Part shown: piece after piece, positions 51,883-59,644 of the stretch | How the letters are laid out: the number at the start of each line of letters is the position of its first letter | How positions within the stretch are numbered: position 1 is the stretch's first letter | From: NORP259 sp041398705 | GTDB lineage: Bacteria > Planctomycetota > UBA1135 > GCA-002686595 | DNA: 64,000 nt | NCBI GenBank assembly: GCA_041398705.1 | Contig: JAWKUI010000001.1 | Span: forward strand, 741,040 to 805,039 | Direction of reading: 5' to 3' | Position numbers and translations under genes: made by a program | The notes under the pieces: model-generated | Seen by the model: only the letters and a program-made list of their open reading frames with translations | What the model was told of the DNA's origin: nothing | Database searches by the model: none

Positions 51883-52941
51883 ATGAAAATCACTGAGATC
51901 CCCGTCCCGGACTACGAGAAGGTCGTTGTTTGCAAGGACGAAGCTTCGGGCTTGCACGCCATCATCGCCGTGCACAACACCACCCTGGGGCCGGCGCTGG
52001 GGGGCATGCGCATGCTGCCCTACGCTTCGGAGGCGGAGGCGATGACCGACGTGCTGCGTCTGTCGCGCGGCATGAGCTACAAGTCCGCGGTGGCCGAAAC
52101 CGGTCTCGGCGGCGGCAAGAGCGTGATCATCGGTGATCCGAACACCCTGAAGTCCGAGGCGCTGTTCCTCGCCATGGGTCGTTTCGTGAACAGCCTGGGC
52201 GGCTTGTACATCACCGCCGAGGACATGAACATCTCGATCCCCGACCTGGAGATCGTCGGGCGTGAGACCAAGTACGTCACCGGCCTCAGCCGCGCCTCGG
52301 GTTCGTCGGGCAACCCCAGCCCGTACACCGCGCACGGCTGCCTCGTCGGCATCCAGGCCAGCGCCGAAGAGGCCTTTGGCACCGCCGACCTGACCGGCAA
52401 GCGCGTCGTGCTGCAAGGCGTTGGCGCGGTTGGCGGTCGCCTGGCCGTGCTGCTCAAGGAGCAGGGCGCCGAGGTCACCGTGTGCGACATCAACCAGGAG
52501 CGCGCCGAGACCCTGGCCAAAGAACACGGCTTCCAAGTTGTGGCGGACAAGGACCACCTGGACGTCGAGTGCGACATCTACGCGCCCTGCGCCCGTGGTG
52601 CCGGCATCAACGACCAGACCATTCCGCGCCTCAAGTGCAAGGTGATCGCCGGCTGCGCGAACAACGTGCTGGCCGAGGAGCGCCACGGCTTCGAACTGAA
52701 GGACCGCGGCATCCTGTACGCGCCCGACTACGTGATCAACGCGGGCGGCATCATCAACGTCTCCGTCGAGCTGCTGCCCGGTGGTTATGACGAAGTCGAA
52801 GCCATGCGCCGCATCAACCGCATCGGCGAAGCCCTGCGTCAGGTCTACCAGATCGCCCGCGAGCAGGACATCCCGACCGCCGAGGCCGCGGACCTGCTGG
52901 CCGAGCGTCGCCTCGAAGCCGGTCGCAAGTCGGTTTCCTGA
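51883..52941 (+). CDS. Leucine dehydrogenase (Glu/Leu/Phe/Val dehydrogenase family)
   Basis: The 352-residue protein is colinear with leucine dehydrogenases: TTLGPALGGMRM (residues 34-44), MSYKSAVAETGLGGGKSVII with Lys67 and catalytic Lys79, YITAEDMNIS, and the NAD-binding domain VVLQGVGAVGGRLAVLL followed by VCDIN. It interconverts branched-chain amino acids and 2-oxo acids with NAD in the cytosol. The C-terminal YVINAGGIINVSVE is the family hallmark. A methyltransferase gene follows after 3 bp, so they are co-transcribed. The start is preceded by 180 bp of intergenic DNA containing TA-rich CTAACCTACTAC that may hold the promoter. Confidence 0.94.
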   Translation: MKITEIPVPDYEKVVVCKDEASGLHAIIAVHNTTLGPALGGMRMLPYASEAEAMTDVLRLSRGMSYKSAVAETGLGGGKSVIIGDPNTLKSEALFLAMGRFVNSLGGLYITAEDMNISIPDLEIVGRETKYVTGLSRASGSSGNPSPYTAHGCLVGIQASAEEAFGTADLTGKRVVLQGVGAVGGRLAVLLKEQGAEVTVCDINQERAETLAKEHGFQVVADKDHLDVECDIYAPCARGAGINDQTIPRLKCKVIAGCANNVLAEERHGFELKDRGILYAPDYVINAGGIINVSVELLPGGYDEVEAMRRINRIGEALRQVYQIAREQDIPTAEAADLLAERRLEAGRKSVS

Positions 52942-52944
52942 GCG

Positions 52945-53496
52945 ATGAACCAATCCCCCCAGGTTCCGGGTCCGGTTCTGGATTTGGGCTGCGGCCCGAA
53001 CAAGACCGCCGGGGCCTGGGGGGTCGACCATCACCCCTATCCCGGGGTGGACCAGGTCCTGGACCTGGACAGCGTGGACTGGCCCCTTCCGGCGGGGCAC
53101 TTCAGCGAGATCCACGCGAGCCACGTGATCGAGCACGTGGCCTCGATTCCCGCCTTCATGCGCGAGATCCGCCGGATTGCCGCCCCCGGGGCCCTGGTGC
53201 GCATCACCACGCCGCACTACACGTCCATCGACTCCTGGACCGACCCCACCCACCGCTGGCACCTAGCTTGCGGCTGGCACGAGACCTTCACCCAAGGGGA
53301 TTCGTACCTCGGCGCCCAGCTCACCGGCTTCGAACACGTGTCGACCGAGCTGACCTTCCGCCGCGGCCTGCGCAACGCGATCCCGAAGCTGATGATCCGG
53401 GTCAAGGGCATGCTCTGGTACGAGAAAAACAATGCGTTCCGGTACCCTGCCCGGAACATCCACACGGTTTTGAAGGTGGTGGCTGCCCTTCCCTAG
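52945..53496 (+). CDS. SAM-dependent methyltransferase (type 11 family)
   Basis: The 183-residue protein has the class I methyltransferase start VLDLGCGPNKTAGAWGVDHH, then VDQVLDLDSVDWPLP, IHASHVIEHVASIPAFMREI, RIAAPGALVRITTPHYTSI. The C-terminal part (LTGFEHVSTELTFRR, RVKGMLWYEKNNAFRYP) is basic. Related proteins often sit in surface-polysaccharide or lipid clusters; the substrate is not identifiable. It begins 3 bp after the leucine dehydrogenase stop with no clear ribosome-binding site other than coupling. Confidence 0.85.
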   Translation: MNQSPQVPGPVLDLGCGPNKTAGAWGVDHHPYPGVDQVLDLDSVDWPLPAGHFSEIHASHVIEHVASIPAFMREIRRIAAPGALVRITTPHYTSIDSWTDPTHRWHLACGWHETFTQGDSYLGAQLTGFEHVSTELTFRRGLRNAIPKLMIRVKGMLWYEKNNAFRYPARNIHTVLKVVAALP

Positions 53497-54008
53497 CAGC
53501 GGGAACGAGCTTGCCTTCCAGATCCGCTGGCTTGGGCCGATCCGCTGCCCTCCCAGAGCCATCCACCACGAACAAAAGGCTCAGGGGATCCGCGCAAACC
53601 GTAGCTGTTCGAAGGATAGCGGCGAGGGCCGCTGGCGATTCCTCGCGCTGTTCGTAGGTGGTTCTGGAAGTCCCTGCAACGGTTCCTCGCGCAGGCCTGG
53701 ATGCCCAAGGTCGAGGTCGCGGGAGCCTAGCGACGGGAGGCGGTGTGAGCTGCGGATGTAGGAGAGGATACGGCTGGTGGTCACGTTGTTGCACGGGCGC
53801 GCGCTGCCATGGGACGGGTCGGATCCGCAATCGGCTTCGATGAGCCAAGGTCTTGTGCCCGATCCCACCCCGTGTGCGCATTCGCACTTGCGCTAGCGTG
53901 CCATTTCCCACGAAGTTGCCATTCGATGCCCGCCAGGCGTTGCCTGGGGGCGGCATGGGACTTGCTGCGTAAACCGGTACCCTGCCTCAGGACAACGGAG
54001 TGATAGCC
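53497..54008. other. 512-bp intergenic region without a recognisable gene
   Basis: Frames are open on both strands but none shows a protein-family pattern, consistent codon usage or a convincing start. No tRNA, riboswitch or strong terminator was recognised. Near the right end TACCCT (53978-53983) may be the -10 element of the next gene, with a GGAG ribosome-binding site at 53995-53999. Confidence 0.6.
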
Positions 54009-54983
54009 ATGTGGTTCCGAATCGGTTTGATGGGAGCGGTGTTGGGTTCGATCTTTTCTGCGACGGCGAAAGCGGATGTGCTCAAGCTGGTCATGGAGGG
54101 CCAGGTGGACCTGGTTCAAGGCGGCGGGCTGCTTTCCGGGCCCCTGGCCGGGGCGCAGGTGGGAGAGTTGGTGCGGGCGGAGTTGGAGGTCGAACTTGTG
54201 ACGGGGCCGCTGGTCGGCACGGCCATCTACAACATTCTTCCCGAATCCCTGCGAATCGAGGTGGGCAGCGCGGTGGAGGCGGAAACGATCGTCGGGGTGT
54301 CGCTGGTGGTTGGCAATGACGTGGCGTTCCCGAGTTTCCCCCAAGTCGACTACTTGAATACCCAGTTCACCTTGCAGCAGTGGAATCAGCACACGCTGCT
54401 GCTGGAGGATGCCGGTGGGGCGATGTTGTCCAGCACCGAGCTGCTCGTTGCGGCAGGCAACACGGTTGCCGTGCCCCATGGTTCGCTGGTGATCGACAAC
54501 CAACTGACCACCGGTCGCGTGGAAATGGAGATCCTGACCCTCGACGTTTATCCGATCACGCCGGTTGGACTCACCTTCTGTGCACCTTCGGTGACCAACT
54601 CTACGGGCAGCGCGGCGCAACTCGCCTGCGTGGGCCATGCGGCGGTCCATGCCCATGAGCTCGGGTTCGTGGCCAGCTCGTTGCCCCCCGGCGAATTCGC
54701 GATGCTGGTGGCCGGCACAGCCCACGGCGCGATCGTGACGCCCCCTGGAGCCCAGGGTTTCCTTTGCCTCGGTGGAAACCTCGCGCGATTCAACGGAAGC
54801 GTGGTGCAGGTGGGGTCGGATCAACTCGCCCACTTCGCCGTGAACGACGCGGTCATCCCCTTGGCCACCGGCAGCGCCCCGATCCTCGCGGGTAGCACCT
54901 GGTACTTCCAGACGTGGTTCCGCGACCACATCCCCGCGGCCACTTCGAACTTCACCACGGGGGTGGCGATCACCTTCCACTGA
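54009..54983 (+). CDS. Exported protein with Planctomycetota-type C-terminal domain
   Basis: The 324-residue protein has a signal peptide (MGAVLGSIFSATAKA). The first 165 residues are a beta-rich region of unknown type. The C-terminal 140 residues (FCAPSVTNSTGSAAQLACVG, ELGFVASSLPPGEFAMLVAG, GAQGFLCLGGNLARFNG, GSTWYFQTWFRDHIPAATSN) match a domain I know from many exported proteins of deep-branching Planctomycetota, with the pattern NxTG ... LCLGG ... W.FQxW.RD ... TSNFT. Its function is unknown; it may be a sorting or cell-surface domain. ATG 54009 is chosen because a GGAG ribosome-binding site precedes it. The stop codon is part of the left arm of palindromic element B. Confidence 0.8.
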   Translation: MWFRIGLMGAVLGSIFSATAKADVLKLVMEGQVDLVQGGGLLSGPLAGAQVGELVRAELEVELVTGPLVGTAIYNILPESLRIEVGSAVEAETIVGVSLVVGNDVAFPSFPQVDYLNTQFTLQQWNQHTLLLEDAGGAMLSSTELLVAAGNTVAVPHGSLVIDNQLTTGRVEMEILTLDVYPITPVGLTFCAPSVTNSTGSAAQLACVGHAAVHAHELGFVASSLPPGEFAMLVAGTAHGAIVTPPGAQGFLCLGGNLARFNGSVVQVGSDQLAHFAVNDAVIPLATGSAPILAGSTWYFQTWFRDHIPAATSNFTTGVAITFH

Positions 54984-55112
54984 ATTGTAGGCACGTACGG
55001 AAGCGGTTTTAAGTTGTCACGTTATTCGCGGGGTGCGCGGTCGTTCCGACCGCGCACCCCGCGAATAACGTGACAACTTAAACCCGCTTCCGTACGTAAC
55101 ACAATTCAGTGG
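54977..55112. repeat. Long palindromic element B (136 bp)
   Basis: Inner arms 54993-55043 and 55047-55097 (51 bp each) pair with one mismatch around a TTC tip. Outer arms 54977-54988 and 55101-55112 (12 bp) pair perfectly, separated from the inner ones by a small internal loop. It shares a 43-nt right-arm segment with element A with one difference. Its left end includes the last codons and TGA of the preceding gene. Confidence 0.95.
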
Positions 55113-55121
55113 AAGCCATGG

Positions 55122-55127
55122 CAGAAT
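55122..55127 (+). promoter_or_regulatory. -10-like hexamer CAGAAT before alkA (predicted leaderless)
   Basis: CAGAAT ends 6 nt before ATG 55134, immediately after palindrome B; no Shine-Dalgarno. Confidence 0.35.
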
Positions 55128-55133
55128 GGGGCC

Positions 55134-55751
55134 ATGGCGCTAGATCGACGAAAACTGAAACGGGGATTGGACCGCGTGGCTGGTGTGGATCCGGCGATCG
55201 CCAAGGCCCTGGCCGTGGCCGGATACCCCGCGCCCCGGGTGCGCGATCGCGGGTACGGCACCTTGCTGCGCACGATCGTCGGGCAGCAGGTGAGCGTGGC
55301 GGCAGCCAGTTCGATCTGGGCCAAGCTGGAAGGGGCGTTGGGCGAAGGATGCCCGGCGAAAAAGCTCCTGAAAGCCAGCGAGGACGAACTACGTAGTTTG
55401 GGCTTGTCCCGGCAGAAACAAGGGTACGCCCGGTCCCTGGCGCAGCACGTGCTCGATGGCTCCCTGGACTTGATGGACCTGCCCTCCGAAGACGAAGCAG
55501 CCATCGCCCAGCTCACGCAGGTCAAGGGCATTGGCCGCTGGTCGGCGGAGATCTACCTCCTGTTTGCCGAGGGCCGCCCGGATGTCTGGCCCGCCGGCGA
55601 CTTGGCGGTTCAGGTCGGCCTTGGGCGCATCCTGGGCCTTGCCGACAAACCCACCGAGAAAGAGACCCGCGCTTTGGCCGAAGCCTGGTCCCCTTGGCGC
55701 AGTTCGGTGGCTCTGTTCACGTGGCACGTGTACAACTCGGCGGCGCTTTGA
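55134..55751 (+). CDS. alkA: DNA-3-methyladenine glycosylase II (HhH-GPD)
   Basis: The 205-residue protein is a compact AlkA-type glycosylase: LLRTIVGQQVSVAAASSIW, ELRSLGLSRQKQGYARSLA, the helix-hairpin-helix LTQVKGIGRWSAEIYLLF and the catalytic Asp156 in VWPAGDLAVQ. It excises alkylated purines from DNA. Length fits bacterial AlkA without the N-terminal domain of the E. coli enzyme. Its 3' end overlaps the convergent flavin monooxygenase gene by 35 bp, which would give overlapping messages. Confidence 0.93.
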   Translation: MALDRRKLKRGLDRVAGVDPAIAKALAVAGYPAPRVRDRGYGTLLRTIVGQQVSVAAASSIWAKLEGALGEGCPAKKLLKASEDELRSLGLSRQKQGYARSLAQHVLDGSLDLMDLPSEDEAAIAQLTQVKGIGRWSAEIYLLFAEGRPDVWPAGDLAVQVGLGRILGLADKPTEKETRALAEAWSPWRSSVALFTWHVYNSAAL

Positions 55752-56979
55752 GCTCGAATTGCACATGTTCGGGCTGGAAGCCCATGCCGATCACCCGCGA
55801 CGGAATGCGGCGCAAGATCGGCAGGCGTTGCAGCCAAGGCAAGAACCACGGGGCGCGCACGGGTTTGTCGCCGGCGAGGGCGGGCCGCAGAACTTTGTCC
55901 TGCAGATAGACCTGCAATCGCTGCATGCGCGCCGTAGCCCGTTCGCGACGGGCTTGGATCGCCTGCAGGGTCGCTGCGTCTGGCCGTCCCGCTTTCAATG
56001 CGGGCACGAGGACATTGGCTGCGGCCACGGCGTCCTGGATCGCGTAGTTGATGCCTACTCCTCCGATCGGCGACATCGCGTGGGCAGCGTCGCCGATCAA
56101 GACCAAGCCCTCCTGCGCCCAATCCTGCACGCGATCCACGCGCACGGTGAGCAACTTGACATCCTCCCAGGAGCCTATGGCCGCGGCGCTGCCCTCCGGC
56201 AATCGGCCGAGCCGCTCCACCCGGCGGCGGAAGTCCGTCAGGTCGCCCGCCCGCAACGCGTCCCACGAACCCTTCGGGATGAGATAGCCGCACTGCCAAT
56301 ACTCATCGCGGTCGAGCAGAATGAGCGCCTCTCCACGCTCGAAGAACCCAAAGGACTCTTGTCGATCGGGTCCGCTCTGCGGAATGCGGAACCAGAGCAC
56401 ATCCATGGGCGCGCCGAGGTCCTGGACCGCAAAGCCGCCCTTTTCCCGCACGATGGAATGGCGGCCGTCGGCTCCGATCACCACCGAAGCCCGAACGGCC
56501 AAGTCCCCCTGCGGTGTCGCTGCGCGCAATCCCACCACGCGGTTGCCGGAACGGATCAATGAAGTGACTTCGGCTTGCATGCGCAAATCGAATCCCGGCA
56601 GGCGGGCCCCCTCGCGCGCGAGCAGGTCGAGGAAATCCCACTGGGGCACGAACGCGATGTACGGGCAGCGAACGGGCAGGTGCCGGAAATCGGCCAAGGT
56701 CGCAGCTTTGTCCCCGAAGTGCAGCGTCATGCGTTCCATGACGTTGTGGGGAAGTTTGAGGAATTCCTCGAGCAAACCCAACTCCGCCAGCAGCTCCATG
56801 GTGGAGGGATGGATCGTGTCGCCGCGGAAATCCCGGAAGAAGTCCCTGTGCTTCTCGAGCACCACCACCTGCAATCCCGCGCGCGCCAGCAAATAGCCCA
56901 GCACGATTCCCGCAGGCCCACCCCCGGCGATGGCCACATCGGTTTCGATGGCTTCCGGGCGGGACGGGGCAGGTTCCAT
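55717..56979 (-). CDS. FAD-dependent monooxygenase (PHBH/UbiH fold)
   Basis: The 420-residue protein has the N-terminal FAD-binding motif TDVAIAGGGPAGIVLGYLL, VVLEKHRDFFRDFRGDTIHPS, the conserved VVIGADGRHSIVRE (DG motif) and LVLIGDAAHAMSPIGGVGIN (GD motif). These are aromatic-ring hydroxylase-type enzymes; members also oxidise quinones, tetracyclines or terpenoids. No signal peptide. ATG 56979 is chosen because TATGCT lies 9 nt upstream and homology starts just after it; 80 more codons are open but unlike the family. The last 12 codons lie over the end of alkA. Confidence 0.9.
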   Translation of the reverse strand: MEPAPSRPEAIETDVAIAGGGPAGIVLGYLLARAGLQVVVLEKHRDFFRDFRGDTIHPSTMELLAELGLLEEFLKLPHNVMERMTLHFGDKAATLADFRHLPVRCPYIAFVPQWDFLDLLAREGARLPGFDLRMQAEVTSLIRSGNRVVGLRAATPQGDLAVRASVVIGADGRHSIVREKGGFAVQDLGAPMDVLWFRIPQSGPDRQESFGFFERGEALILLDRDEYWQCGYLIPKGSWDALRAGDLTDFRRRVERLGRLPEGSAAAIGSWEDVKLLTVRVDRVQDWAQEGLVLIGDAAHAMSPIGGVGINYAIQDAVAAANVLVPALKAGRPDAATLQAIQARRERATARMQRLQVYLQDKVLRPALAGDKPVRAPWFLPWLQRLPILRRIPSRVIGMGFQPEHVQFELKAPPSCTRAT

Positions 56980-56988
56980 GGCTTGTGC

Positions 56989-56994
56989 AGCATA
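56989..56994 (-). promoter_or_regulatory. -10 hexamer TATGCT before flavin monooxygenase gene
   Basis: TATGCT on the minus strand ends 9 nt before ATG 56979, predicting a leader of only about 2 nt. Confidence 0.4.
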
Positions 56995-57062
56995 CGCCCC
57001 CTGCCGGGAACCGGGCCCAGCGCGTGTTTTCAAACGCGTAAAACCTGGGCTCCGATAGCCAA

Positions 57063-57097
57063 GCACCCACCCGGCAGGGACGCTGCCGGGTGGGTGC
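57063..57097. terminator. 15-bp perfect hairpin after the kelch/HAF gene
   Basis: Arms 57063-57077 and 57083-57097 pair perfectly around GGACG, 25 bp beyond the stop at 57122. There is no strong T-run, so it could be a terminator or an mRNA 3'-end stabiliser. Confidence 0.55.
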
Positions 57098-57121
57098 CTG
57101 GGTGGGAACGGGACGCCGGAC

Positions 57122-59404
57122 CTACAGTTGCTGGTCGGTGGCCGCGCCGCGGCGCGTGACCTGCTTGACCACAGGAATCGGCACCAACAGGCAGCCGCGG
57201 CTTGTTCCGTTGTGCGCACCGTAGCCGATGATGCGGCCGCGATCGTTGATGCCGACCGCCTGCTGCAGGTTCCATCCCTCCGCCGCGTCGATCAGGTCGT
57301 TCAGTCGCACCATGTGCATGTTGCGCGTGACCACGGCTGTGTGGATCGCATTGCTCCAGACCGAACCGCAGCACGGCAGGTAGACCCATTCGCCAAAGGC
57401 GTACCCGACGGCGACGTCGTTGTTGTTGAGCGCGGTTCCGATGCTGTACGACTTGCCGATCGGCGATCCCAGGTCATACAGGTTGATGCCATCGTGCAAG
57501 AACGCATCGCCCCAGAAGTCCTCGTTGCCCGACACCCATCCGGTGATGTGTCCGAGCGCGTTGATTGCCCGCGCGCTGCCGGAGGCGTACGTGCCCGTCA
57601 GTTGCGTCGGGGTCGCGCCCGCCACCGTGGTGTCATAGCGGAAGGGAACAGCCCAGAGATCGCCGAAGGCGCCCACCAGGGCTTCACCCACGGCCATGCC
57701 GGCATCGTTGATTCCATGGGCTTTCGTGTAGTCCATGATCAGCCCCATGTCGTGCATACCGGTCGCATCCGCCCACATGCCGTGCACCGGCTGGCCGGTC
57801 GCCACGTCGGACTGACCCACCACGACACCTTGGTTGTTGATGCCGAGGCCTTGGCTACCGTTGCCGCCCAAGGTGCCCAGGTCGGTGCGCACGCCGCTGA
57901 TCGGGCTCCAGACCCAGGCGGTGTAGTGGTGTCCGGAAACGAATCCCGTGTCGCTGATTGCCGTAGCCCAACCTTGCCCCAGATCGGTGAACTGCTGCCC
58001 ATCCCAGCGGAAGGCGTGGGGATCCGATGTGCTGATGGGGAAGTAGCGGCCCACAATCACCCCCTTGCCGTTGATGCCGTACGGAACGGCGGAAGGTTGG
58101 CCCGTCGCGTCACCAAGGTCGATCACCCGGTACTCCGGATAGGGCGTGCTATCGCAGGCGTCGCCCTGCCCATCGTGGTCCGAGTCCAACTGCAGCGGGT
58201 TGTAGAGGTACACGCACACGTCGCACGCATCCCCCGCGCCATCCCCATCGCCGTCGGCCTGGTCCGGGTTGGCCACCGACGGGCAGTTGTCGCAATCGTC
58301 GATGATGCCATCGCCGTCGGTGTCGGGCTCGGTGGCGTCGTAGATGCCATCGCCGTCACAATCCGCGAGGGTAAGCAAGCGCTCGGTCCACGGGAGGCCG
58401 TTCGCACTGCCATCGGATCCGCCCATCGCATAGATGTAGTCGTCTTCGCCCATGGCCGCCGCGAAGTCGTAGCGGGCGAAAGCCATGTCGGGGCCGGCGG
58501 TGAAAGTGAGGCTGCCGGGGTGGAACACGTGCACCGTGGCCACGGGCATGCCGCCGTTCGTGTCGGCGCCGTTGATGCCGCCCATCACGTAGATCTTGCC
58601 GTCCGAGCCGAGCACCGCCGCCTGATCGCTGTATCCCGCATCGCCGGCGGGGCCGACGGGCATCGTCGCCACGGTGGACCAGGTGCCAGCCACCACGTCG
58701 AAGGAGAACACCGTATCGGTGCGTTGCGTCGCATCCGCGTTGTAGCCGCCGAAGACGAGGATATGGCCTTGTCCGTCCCAGCACGCGGCGGCTCCGGCGC
58801 GCGGCGCGGGCATCGGCATGATGCCGAACCAACCGTTCGCGGCGGCATCGAAGCGTTCGCACAGGTCGGAGTTGTTTGAACCCGCTCCCAGCACGCCGCT
58901 GCGATCGCCGGGCCCTCCGCCGAGCGAGTAGATACGCCCAAGGTCATCGGTCGCGTGGGCAAAATAGGGCAGGTCGCTCGATCGATCCGGCAGGGTCGGG
59001 CCGACCTCCGTGCCGAGGGTCGGGCTGTAGACCTGGGTGCGCGTATCGGCCACGGTATCGCCGAACTGCGTGCCTCCGAAAATCACGATGCGGCCGAGGC
59101 TGTCGATGCCCGCGCCCATGCTGCCGATCTCACCGTCGAGTTCCTTGCAGTGCGTCCATGCACCACTGCCGAGGGTCAGGTAGTCCGCCGCGCCACGTTC
59201 CGGCGTACCGACAACCACGTCGTTCTCATACCGCAGCGGGCGACCGCCGATGGCGTAGACTCGGCCTGCGACCTGCAGGCCGACGGCTTCGGTGCGGCCG
59301 GTGCTGGCATCGGGGAAGGGCACCGACAACTCCCAGGTCTGGGCGGCGGCGGTGGGGATGAGCAGGGCTCCGGCAAAGAGCAGGGCAGAGGGGATGTGAT
59401 GCAT
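57122..59404 (-). CDS. Secreted kelch / thrombospondin-type-3 / HAF-repeat protein
   Basis: The 760-residue protein has a signal peptide (SALLFAGALLIPTAAAQ). Residues about 20-330 are kelch-like blades (RVYAIGGRPL, GRIVIFGGTQFG, HILVFGGYNADA, KIYVMGGINGAD, YIYAMGGSDGS). Residues about 335-420 are calcium-binding thrombospondin type 3 repeats (DTDGDGIIDDCDNCPSV, DQADGDGDGAGDACD). The rest consists of HAF-type repeats (VIDLGDATGQPSAVPYGIN, DLGTLGGNGSQGLGINNQG, AVGINDRGRIIGYG). It is an extracellular repeat protein of unknown ligand, probably structural or adhesive, with many calcium sites. ATG 59404 is preferred since it directly precedes the signal peptide. Confidence 0.9.
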   Translation of the reverse strand: MHHIPSALLFAGALLIPTAAAQTWELSVPFPDASTGRTEAVGLQVAGRVYAIGGRPLRYENDVVVGTPERGAADYLTLGSGAWTHCKELDGEIGSMGAGIDSLGRIVIFGGTQFGDTVADTRTQVYSPTLGTEVGPTLPDRSSDLPYFAHATDDLGRIYSLGGGPGDRSGVLGAGSNNSDLCERFDAAANGWFGIMPMPAPRAGAAACWDGQGHILVFGGYNADATQRTDTVFSFDVVAGTWSTVATMPVGPAGDAGYSDQAAVLGSDGKIYVMGGINGADTNGGMPVATVHVFHPGSLTFTAGPDMAFARYDFAAAMGEDDYIYAMGGSDGSANGLPWTERLLTLADCDGDGIYDATEPDTDGDGIIDDCDNCPSVANPDQADGDGDGAGDACDVCVYLYNPLQLDSDHDGQGDACDSTPYPEYRVIDLGDATGQPSAVPYGINGKGVIVGRYFPISTSDPHAFRWDGQQFTDLGQGWATAISDTGFVSGHHYTAWVWSPISGVRTDLGTLGGNGSQGLGINNQGVVVGQSDVATGQPVHGMWADATGMHDMGLIMDYTKAHGINDAGMAVGEALVGAFGDLWAVPFRYDTTVAGATPTQLTGTYASGSARAINALGHITGWVSGNEDFWGDAFLHDGINLYDLGSPIGKSYSIGTALNNNDVAVGYAFGEWVYLPCCGSVWSNAIHTAVVTRNMHMVRLNDLIDAAEGWNLQQAVGINDRGRIIGYGAHNGTSRGCLLVPIPVVKQVTRRGAATDQQL

Positions 59405-59545
59405 GGGGATCCTGGGGCAGGTGGGCTCCACCCCAATTCTGTGAGGGAGCACTTGGCCAGGGGTTACAAGCCGGTAACGGCTCCCCTCACACCGCCCCAT
59501 GCGCCCGAAGCGCGGGCCAATCGGCCCACGGCCGGCCCCGGGCGC

Positions 59546-59586
59546 AAAGAAAAGGCCCCGCGTGTCCTGGGGACAAGCGGGGCCTT
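59546..59586 (-). terminator. Intrinsic terminator after protein kinase gene
   Basis: A 10-bp perfect stem (59552-59561 with 59577-59586) is followed on the minus strand by TTTCTTTG, 59 bp after the kinase stop. Confidence 0.8.
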
Positions 59587-59644
59587 GACGCTCCGATCAC
59601 TTCGCAGGGTACAGCGCCCCCGCTCGGTGGAGTGTGCTTTGGAA

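Noticed and set aside
53402..53956. Gene in the 53.5-54 kb gap
   Set aside because: Open frames exist but have Pro/Arg-rich random composition, no start signal and no domain.
54977..55112. Integron attC site
   Set aside because: Long palindromes right after stop codons recall attC, but no RYYYAAC/GTTRRRY core sites are found, the arms are almost perfectly symmetrical without extrahelical bases, and no integrase or cassette array is present.
57128..58879. Long plus-strand frame of 583 codons
   Set aside because: Antisense to the kelch/TSP3/HAF protein; composition (His, Arg, Val, Asp rich) is that of a GC-rich mirror frame.
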